Source: Thalassobacillus sp043497085
GTDB lineage: Bacteria > Bacillota > Bacilli > Bacillales > Halobacillaceae
NCBI GenBank assembly: GCA_043497085.1
Contig: JBIEKI010000003.1
Strand: one strand, 5' to 3'
Length of the DNA stretch: 64,000 bases
Part shown: piece after piece, positions 17,646 to 25,400 of the stretch
How the letters are laid out: the number at the start of each line of letters is the position of its first letter
Position numbering within the stretch: position 1 is the first letter of the stretch
Made by a program: the position numbers and the translations under genes
The notes under the pieces: model-generated
What the model was told of the DNA's origin: nothing
The model's input: only the letters and a program-made list of their open reading frames with translations
The model's database searches: none

Positions 17646-18209
17646 CTAATCTTCTACCCCAATAAATGCAACCAGCCGGTCCATTTTTTCCTGGAAAGGT
17701 TCATCAAATGTTACGAAAGGTCTCTCATTAAGGTAAAGCAAACCAATAAACAAAGGAATCAGAACGATAAAATAGAGGCCAAGAAACTTCAGACGACTGC
17801 GATTTCGGAGGATGTATTGAATTAGAAACGGCAACAGTAAGCCAACAGTCACTCCTAGCAAATTAGCAACAGCATCCAAGAACTCCGCACTCCGGTCTGG
17901 TGCAAAGTATTGCCTATATTCCTCTATCATCCCGATAGTGACTAAAGCTATCCATAGAGTGCTTATTCTTCGAAACATGGTCTGTTGGTCAGATACCAGT
18001 AAAAAGATCATGCCACACAGAAAAGAAATAATAGCAAAACTAATCATATGAAACTGCTTATCTACTCCAAATATCAATTCATAATCCCACTGCAATTCCC
18101 TCACCCTCTCCATCTTTAGCTTTACCAGTGATAGAGTTCCATAGACATGTATAAGGAGAGTTTTATACAAATAGTGAAAAATGCTTGTTTTCATTGTTAT
18201 CCTTAACAT
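17646..18209 (-). CDS. VanZ-like membrane protein
   Basis: Up to 187 residues with about four membrane segments. The signature DKQFHMISFAIISFLCG and the later AEFLDAVANLLGVTVG match the VanZ-like family, named after a teicoplanin-resistance protein but mostly of unknown function. The start is uncertain. ATG 18209 has no clear ribosome site, and an internal ATG that gives MERVRELQW is also possible. It is divergent from the YdcF-like gene. Confidence 0.7.
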   Translation of the reverse strand: MLRITMKTSIFHYLYKTLLIHVYGTLSLVKLKMERVRELQWDYELIFGVDKQFHMISFAIISFLCGMIFLLVSDQQTMFRRISTLWIALVTIGMIEEYRQYFAPDRSAEFLDAVANLLGVTVGLLLPFLIQYILRNRSRLKFLGLYFIVLIPLFIGLLYLNERPFVTFDEPFQEKMDRLVAFIGVED

Positions 18210-18257
18210 TTATCCGGGAAGTAGTAGGAATGGAGTACATAAAAGGGGTAGCTTGCC

Positions 18258-18842
18258 ATGGAAAATAACTTGAAAAAAGTAAAATCTATCATCCTGGTTG
18301 CCGTGATGATTGGAGTTATCACAACCATCGGAGTCCCTGTAACCATCGCCATCCTGGGCCCAGATTCACTAATTATTGAAAGCAACCCGGAACGCTCAGA
18401 TGCAATTATTGTACTAAGTGGAAATGAAAAAAGACTCGAGCATGCAGCCGAACTCTATCATGACAACTATGCGGAATATATCATTCTCTCTAACTCCGAA
18501 GCGACAGGCACAACAAAAGAGGATGCTATTCAAAAGGGTATTCCAGAGGATGTAATTATCGAGGAACCCAAGGCAACCAGCACATTTGAAAATGCCCAAT
18601 TCACGGAAGAAATTATGAAAAATAACAATTTGCAGTCTGCCCTTGTGGTCACAAGCGACTACCACTCCCGCAGGAGCAAAATCACTTTCGATATAATTTA
18701 CGATGACGATATCACATTAAGCTATTCCGTCGCTCCTTCCGATTTCAATCCTGATGACGGTATCTCGGATTGGGAACACCGGACTTTCGTTGGTGAATAT
18801 GTGAAGTTACTCGGGTACTCTGTGAAGTTTTTATTCACCTGA
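18258..18842 (+). CDS. YdcF-like protein (DUF218 family)
   Basis: 194 residues with one N-terminal membrane anchor (about residues 9-33), then an outside or periplasm-facing Rossmann-like domain. The DUF218 pattern SDAIIVLSGNEKRLEHAAELY is followed by TSTFENAQF and VVTSDYHSRRSK. Relatives include SanA and ElyC, linked to envelope integrity. AAGGGG precedes ATG. A terminator follows at 18863. Confidence 0.85.
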   Translation: MENNLKKVKSIILVAVMIGVITTIGVPVTIAILGPDSLIIESNPERSDAIIVLSGNEKRLEHAAELYHDNYAEYIILSNSEATGTTKEDAIQKGIPEDVIIEEPKATSTFENAQFTEEIMKNNNLQSALVVTSDYHSRRSKITFDIIYDDDITLSYSVAPSDFNPDDGISDWEHRTFVGEYVKLLGYSVKFLFT

Positions 18843-18862
18843 AGTCAGCCAACGAAAAATAA

Positions 18863-18893
18863 AACGCTTGGATTAGATAATCCGAGCGTCTAT
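18863..18893 (+). terminator. terminator after the YdcF-like gene
   Basis: AACGCTTGGATTA pairs with TAATCCGAGCGTC, with a very short loop and a following TATTT. It lies between convergent genes and may serve both. Confidence 0.7.
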
Positions 18894-18920
18894 TTACAAT
18901 GCCTTAAAGTACCCGTTACG

Positions 18921-19496
18921 TTAATTGTCCAGCCCGTGATACTGTTTATAAAAACTGACATACATCCTAAAGGTACTTATGTAATGGACATGAAGGTTGT
19001 GGAACTGCGTATTTAGTGTACTTCTTGAGCTAGTCTTTTCTGTCTTTATATCAATGATGAGCTCTTCTAGGAATTGTAAATTTTCTAAACTGGAAGCTAC
19101 ATCGCGTCTTTGATCCTTTGTATAGTCCTCTTCAACAAGTAAGTGCATGAGTGTACGCTTATTTTCCTTCACCTCAAATAACATATTATCTAATTCTCTT
19201 TTTCCCATATTTACAGAATCTTTATAGATTAACCAATCTTGTTCAAACATTGGCAGTATATATTGTGTATAATTTGCTGTTAAAGTTGCTGACTCCTTAT
19301 TTATATTTAGCTCGTAGGACTCTTTAAAGTCATTTAAATCTTCCACATATTGATCAACAATAACGGGGTCAGGTTTGTGAGTATAACTTTTATTAATACT
19401 GAAAAAGGAATACGGGTAAAACCAAGTGATTATCAGAATAAGACTCACAATAAGACCTAAAAAACTCCAAATGAATCGTTTTTGTATTTTAATCAT
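18921..19496 (-). CDS. membrane-anchored protein of unknown function
   Basis: 191 residues from ATG 19496, which has GGAGGAC at good spacing; the frame reaches 19556 without support. One strong N-terminal membrane segment (FLGLIVSLILIITWFY) is followed by a charged, mostly helical domain with many Glu, Lys and Asn residues, probably outside the cell. No family was recognised. Its left neighbour is convergent. Confidence 0.6.
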   Translation of the reverse strand: MIKIQKRFIWSFLGLIVSLILIITWFYPYSFFSINKSYTHKPDPVIVDQYVEDLNDFKESYELNINKESATLTANYTQYILPMFEQDWLIYKDSVNMGKRELDNMLFEVKENKRTLMHLLVEEDYTKDQRRDVASSLENLQFLEELIIDIKTEKTSSRSTLNTQFHNLHVHYISTFRMYVSFYKQYHGLDN

Positions 19497-19592
19497 ATTA
19501 GTCCTCCAACCTATTCTCACCTTCTTGCCTCGCAATTTAGCCACCACTGTAATCATGTTAACATTAATTTACATTTATCTTCCTTATAAAAA

Positions 19593-19629
19593 CAAAAAAA
19601 AGAGACCAAATCATTATACGATTTAGTCT
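19593..19629 (-). terminator. penicillin acylase gene terminator
   Basis: On the minus strand AGACTAAATC pairs with GATTTGGTCT across a 7-base loop and is followed by CT8. It lies about 95 bases beyond the stop at 19724. Confidence 0.8.
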
Positions 19630-19723
19630 GATGATTAATGTATTATTTATTTGCCTCTCTACCATTTATCCTTGTCCTATATCCTTCTTTACGGTTTTCC
19701 TTCTTGATAACGACTGTGTATAA

Positions 19724-22108
19724 TCACGGCGTAAGGACGAGCTCTTGACCTGAATATTCATCAATGCTCGTATAATGGTAGGTTCCTTCCGCCCAATCCT
19801 GCAATTGATCATGGTACCATTCACTTCTGAAGTGGCCGGACTGACCTGGCCCTACTAAATGGTATCCGCCATTCGGATCACTCATATCTGTGATGAATCT
19901 CCATGAGGCTCCGTGATCGACGACGCCATCCGCATCATAGCCGGCCGCTTGGACAGTCACCCGGCTTCCATTCACCGGTTCAGGGTCTCCCGGGTTAAAA
20001 AACCTCTCCAAATATCCGATGCTCGATAAAGGATGTGTGAACTCGACAGCATGTTCAGATCCCCATGTCCAGGAACCAGGGACTTCCCCATGCTCCTTAC
20101 TGAGTGACTGGATGGTATCCTGATAAGATGTCGTCATCACGGCTGCCCAGCCACCAGCTTCTTCCACCCAGATTGATTCCGCTCCGTTTTGATCAGCCCT
20201 CATCAACTCGTCCGTAGTCTGTCCCGTCCCATGAAAAAAGTCCAGCATGTTTTTCGGGATGTGCTCCTTGTATAAACGATTTTGGATACTCTTCATCCAA
20301 TGATGGAAAATCAGCGGCTGAGTATAGGACTTTTCGTCCTGGTAATCCCATTTTTCCAGCAGGGCTATGCCTTCTTTCTCTGCTTCAGTCAATTCCTCCC
20401 GCTGGACGTAATCGAGCATAAAAGAAAGAAATTCTTCTGCTTGTTTATTTTTCACATCCATCTGCATGTCCATAAAATCTTCTGCTGTCCAATCATCTTT
20501 TTGGGTGAGCATTTCCTCAATGCGCTCGTAACGGTAAGGCTGTGCCCAATTGTGACTGATATGGTAAGGGTAATCATCATCAATGACTTTATTATTCGCG
20601 GTTGCGACAAAGCCTGCTTCCGGATTGACGGTCTTCGGCAGCTCCTCAAAAGGAATATATCCTTGCCATAAATCTTCCTTCTCCCAGCCTCGCATCGGCA
20701 GCAAAGCTTTTTCAGGTTCATCATAAATGGGAACCCGGCCATTGGCCTTATATGCAATGGTTCCATCTTTAGAGGCGAACACGAAATTTTGGGCAGGAAC
20801 TAAAAACTTCTCCAAACCTTTTTCAAAGCTTTCCCAATCGGAAGCTTTATTGATATCCAGCACCGCTTCAAGCTCTGTGGTGGCATCCAATGCTGTCCAG
20901 CGCAGCGACATCACGGTATTCTCTCCGCTTTCTTCCGCAAACTCGCTGATGATTGGCCCATGTCTTGTTTCGACTACTTGATATTCCAGCGTTTCCTCGT
21001 CTTTGATTTCGATTGGTTCATCAATGACCATTGCCTCCTCCCATTCCCCCTCAAAAAGGAATTGATGAGGATTTTCGGGGTTCCTTTTTTCTAAGTAGAG
21101 CTGTTGAACATCCGGCCCGACATTCGTCACGCCCCATGCAATATGTTCGTTATGTCCCAAAATGATACCAGGGATCCCTGCAAAGATGACTCCTGACGCA
21201 TTGTACTCCGGGGAATTCAAGTGCATCTGATACCAAATCGACGGTGTCGCTAACCCTAAATGTGGGTCATCTGCTAATAATGGAAAACCGGATTTGGTCT
21301 TTTCTCCACTGACCACCCAATTGTTGCTGCCATTGAACTCATTGGGAATGACGATTCCCTCGAAGCTTGACGCGACATCAACCTGGTCGGTTTCATCAAG
21401 AATCGTAGGCGCTTTTTCAGGATATTTCGGGAAAAGTTCATATGCCTGTTCCTCTGGAAATTCAGATAACAGATAGTAATTGAATGCCTGTCTTTCCCAG
21501 TGCCCCCCTAAATCGAAGGCCATATATTTGCCGACTGTTAAGGAGTCGACAGGCGTCCATGGTTCAGGAGAAATCCCCATTAGCGCAAATTCAGGAGAAA
21601 GTCGCTGTTCATCCACCGCTTCCTTGATAAAAGCGTTGACGCCATCGGAATAGGCCTGCAAAATCTCTTTGGCCTCATCTGTATAGGCAGCCAATGACTT
21701 CTCAGCCGCCCGTCTCAGACCTAACGTCCGAAAATACTGATCCTGCTTAAGTGTCGCCTCTCCGATCACTTCACTCAACCTGCCGGAAGCCTGCCTTCGT
21801 GCAAGCTCCATTTGGAATAACCGGTCCTGTGCCTGGACGTACCCTTGCGCCATGAATAAATCATGGGTATTTTCAGCACTAATGTGAGGAACGCCGTTCC
21901 CATCCCTGGTGACGGCAACAGATTCGGTTATCCCTTCTACTTGGACCTCTCCTTCTGTCTGAGGCAACGTGCGATTTATGTAAACGTTTACAAAAATAAG
22001 CGTACTTATAACTAAAAATATAAGCACACCGGCAATGCTCCACCCCACCTTTTTCCATCTTTTTTTCTTTTTAGGTTTCTCCACCAATAATTCCTTCGCT
22101 GTTTCCAT
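19724..22108 (-). CDS. penicillin/acyl-homoserine-lactone acylase family protein
   Basis: A 794-residue N-terminal-nucleophile amidohydrolase. A membrane anchor (about residues 22-46) places it outside the membrane. The family landmarks are AQGYVQAQDRLFQMELARR near residue 88 and the maturation site FNGSNNWVVSGEKT near residue 260. The Ser after Gly there becomes the nucleophile once the precursor splits itself into two chains. HLGLATPSIWYQMHL and GIPGIILGHNEHIAWG follow. Members cleave beta-lactam side chains, signalling lactones or other amides; the substrate is unknown. A GGGAGGGGG ribosome site precedes ATG. Repeat array 2 lies upstream. Confidence 0.9.
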   Translation of the reverse strand: METAKELLVEKPKKKKRWKKVGWSIAGVLIFLVISTLIFVNVYINRTLPQTEGEVQVEGITESVAVTRDGNGVPHISAENTHDLFMAQGYVQAQDRLFQMELARRQASGRLSEVIGEATLKQDQYFRTLGLRRAAEKSLAAYTDEAKEILQAYSDGVNAFIKEAVDEQRLSPEFALMGISPEPWTPVDSLTVGKYMAFDLGGHWERQAFNYYLLSEFPEEQAYELFPKYPEKAPTILDETDQVDVASSFEGIVIPNEFNGSNNWVVSGEKTKSGFPLLADDPHLGLATPSIWYQMHLNSPEYNASGVIFAGIPGIILGHNEHIAWGVTNVGPDVQQLYLEKRNPENPHQFLFEGEWEEAMVIDEPIEIKDEETLEYQVVETRHGPIISEFAEESGENTVMSLRWTALDATTELEAVLDINKASDWESFEKGLEKFLVPAQNFVFASKDGTIAYKANGRVPIYDEPEKALLPMRGWEKEDLWQGYIPFEELPKTVNPEAGFVATANNKVIDDDYPYHISHNWAQPYRYERIEEMLTQKDDWTAEDFMDMQMDVKNKQAEEFLSFMLDYVQREELTEAEKEGIALLEKWDYQDEKSYTQPLIFHHWMKSIQNRLYKEHIPKNMLDFFHGTGQTTDELMRADQNGAESIWVEEAGGWAAVMTTSYQDTIQSLSKEHGEVPGSWTWGSEHAVEFTHPLSSIGYLERFFNPGDPEPVNGSRVTVQAAGYDADGVVDHGASWRFITDMSDPNGGYHLVGPGQSGHFRSEWYHDQLQDWAEGTYHYTSIDEYSGQELVLTP

Positions 22109-22272
22109 GCGTAACCCCCTCCCCCTTGTCCTCTTATTATATACGATTTGTAATTTTCTGAAAATATTTCATATTATTTACAAATTTAAACAATCACCTA
22201 CCGAAGCCCACTAAATTGAGGAGGGTTCCAGGGTGCTCTGGGTTTTACACCATGTGCTGCTGGGGTCTTTTT

Positions 22273-22433
22273 ATGCGCTCTCATCCGTGAGATATGCGCT
22301 TTTAACGCTAGAAATGCGCCTTCAACTTGATATTTGCGCTTTCATCTGGATATATGCGCTTCCAGCTGTCTGAAATGCGCCTTAACCGCCAGAAATGCGC
22401 TTTCCCCAGTAGATAATGCGCTTTGGCTGAAAG
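22273..22433. repeat. phased ATGCGC repeat array 2 (8 units)
   Basis: Units start at 22273, 22294, 22314, 22334, 22354, 22375, 22395 and 22416 (spacings 21, 20, 20, 20, 21, 20, 21). Each begins ATGCGC or TTTGCGC, followed by YTTYNNC. The array lies between the pullulanase terminator and the acylase gene, about 165 bases upstream of the acylase start. The motif and phase match arrays 1 and 3. Confidence 0.88.
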
Positions 22434-22446
22434 AAATAATATTAAA

Positions 22447-22471
22447 GGACATGGTGCTTGCCACCATGTCC
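22447..22471 (-). terminator. amylopullulanase terminator
   Basis: GGACATGGTG pairs perfectly with CACCATGTCC across a 5-base loop and is followed on the minus strand by TTTAATATTATT. It is 13 bases beyond the stop codon. Confidence 0.85.
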
Positions 22472-22483
22472 CTCATTTTTGCT

Positions 22484-25400
22484 TTAATTAAGCTCTTTTA
22501 TTTTCTTTAACGCTTCAATAATCTGCTTGGAGGCTACTTTTTCGGCATTCTTCTTACCTGCATCTGCCAACATCTTCTCCAAACTACGCTCGATCTGTTC
22601 ACCAGCTGTTTCGATTGCTCGTGCTTTGCCGGTTTGTTTTTCATCAATGTCCTCATTCAACGCAACATCCAACACAATCTCCTTGATTTCTGCCGGAGTC
22701 AGTTCGCCTGCTGCAGCCAGCTCCATGAATGTTTCGGCAGCTTCTTCACCCGAAACTTCACCAGCGAGGAAATCTTCGGTATTGAATTGAACCAGTTCTT
22801 CAGGTGTCGGGGCTTCATCTGCTTTACGGTTTTCCATCTTGATAACGACGGTTGTTAGCGGATCGATAGTCAGTGTACCTTCAGTCATTTCAAAACCGGA
22901 CCGTTCGTCCACTGAATCAGCACCTGCTTCGTCACTGTCAACCAGTACATCACCGCCTCGGAAGTTGTAATCGCCTAGCGTCAGGCTGCGTGCTTGATCA
23001 TCGGCATTGACGAATACATAATAGTTGCCTGTCTCGTCAGTGGATACAGCTTCATAGCCGATAAACAAGTCATTGTCTTGCATTTCAGGGAATTCCAGTA
23101 TAGAAACATTTTCATTGACCAGCGATTGTTCTCCCAACCGGAATGCGTTGGTAGATTTACGAAGCTCAATCATGCCTTCTGTAAACTCTCTTGTCGTAGT
23201 GTTCACTTCATACTTTTCTTCGTTGGTTGCTTTTTCCCAATCGAACATGTTGATGGCGTCAGAAGAGTCATAAGAATCGTGGATGAAGTAGCCGAATGGA
23301 TCGCCACTGTCATCGGTCAATTCATGATACTTCTGTTCCGGTACGCCGTCACCGAGCCATTGCTTAGTACGACCGTATTCCTGCCCGGAATGGATGAAAG
23401 CTGTACCCTGGGATGTCAAAATCATCGAATTCCCTAGACGAATCCGTTTATGAATTTCTAGATCGTTTTCAGGAATAGCCGGGTCCTTTTTAATCGACTG
23501 GGCAATGACATCATATAGCGGCAGGTTATCGTGTGCCGCAATATATTGGACCATATCGCCTGGATCGTCTTCCGCCGTATTGGATGGCTGTCCTTTGATG
23601 TTATTGAAAATGACATCAAGGTCACGTGCTCCTCCAGTCAGAAAGCGCGGCTCCCCTTCGGAACCGAATCCGGACTTCAATTCGTTTCGAATTTCATCAG
23701 AGAATACGCCGACATCGTCGGTTTTATCCATCCAGTCCTGGTCGGCGCCCATGCCTTCCAAAGATGGATCTGCGAGATGGCCGGCAAACGTTCTCCACCC
23801 TTCCCCGATGAACAACGCATCAGGGTTGATCGCTTCTGCAGCATCATAGGCATTTTGGACAGCTGGATAAGTGGCATCCCCCATCATGTCAAAACGCATT
23901 CCGTCAATTTTATACTCATCGAACCAGTATTCTACGGAATCGACCATCAGCTTTTCAGCCATATAATGGTTAGTCGCCAGGTTGTTGCCGAAGCCGCCAA
24001 GGAAGTTCCCCTGGTCGTCCTGGAATGCATAGTAGTCAGGCACGATGTCATTCAAGGTGCTTGTCTTGGCCATATGGGTATAGACGACATCAAACACAAC
24101 ACCCATCCCGGCATCATGAATCGCATCGATCAATTGCTTCAATTCTTTCACACGCAGTTCTGGATCTTTCGGATTTTCGGAATATGCGCCATCTGGCGAG
24201 AAGTAGCTATGCGGGTCATAACCCCAGTTATACGAATTGCCAGCTGCTGAATATTCCAGTTCACGTTCACCCATGTCCGTTTCATCGCCGTAGTACCATG
24301 CCATCACCGGAAGCAACTGCACATGGGTTACTCCCAGCGATTGAATGTAATCAAGTTTATCAATGAACGCGGTATAAGATCCCCATCTGGAATCCAGGTC
24401 ATCTGCGATCGATGGATCGGACGTAAAGTCGCGGATATGGGTTTCGTAAATCACCGCATCCTCACGCTTTTCATAACCATCGATATCTGCATGACCAAAG
24501 CCTTCCGGGTCTGTATCGCTCAAATCGACGATTGCCGCTTTACCAACATCATCGCCATCCGGACCAGGTTCGCCTGTCGTGTCGACAGTAAATGCGGCCA
24601 TGGACTTTGCGTATGGATCCAATACTTTTTTCGTGACACTGTCATTGACCACTTCGTACTGGTAGTAGTAACCTTCGAGATCCGCTACACTCAGTCCACT
24701 GGCAGCGACATCTTTAGCCCAGACACCCCGCTCTCCTTTTGTGAGCTCAACACTACCGATCTGTGTAGCAGCATCATCTTTATCAAAAAAGTTCGCCACG
24801 ACCTTGCTTGCTTTTGGTGCCCATAATTTCAATGCAGCATCGCCATTCTGATAGGTAGCACCTAGGTCGTCGCCTTCATAAGCATACAGGTCATCAATCA
24901 TTCTCCAGCTAGTGTCTGCGGAAACGGTTCTCTCTCCGTATTCTACTGTCAGCGGAAGTTTTTCCAAATCAAAGGAAGCTTTCACTTCCACTGTCTTGTC
25001 ACCGATGATTTCCATACTGTCTATCGCTACATCATTACCATCTGCATCTTTGATCGCCAGTTTAGCCATCAAATCATCAACGGTCAGGCCATCTGTCATA
25101 GTGAAGCTTAATTGAATGGTATCTTCAGCAATCACCTCTGCCGATGTGATACCCGATGCCAGTTCCCAGTATGGGGAAACATAGACATTGTCGTCACCTT
25201 GTCTCAGCCATAGCTGATTGTATCGGTCTAATAGATTAAAAGTTTTGTCACCGCCATCTTTATTGCCAGTGGTGGTATCAAGCGTGATCATACCGATTTC
25301 CTTCGCATTCTCTGTCAGCTCGATATCTACATAGGCTCCGTATCGGTCAGTACCTTCAAAAGGCGCGGCACCAGTCGGCCAATTTTCAGAAGGATTGGCT

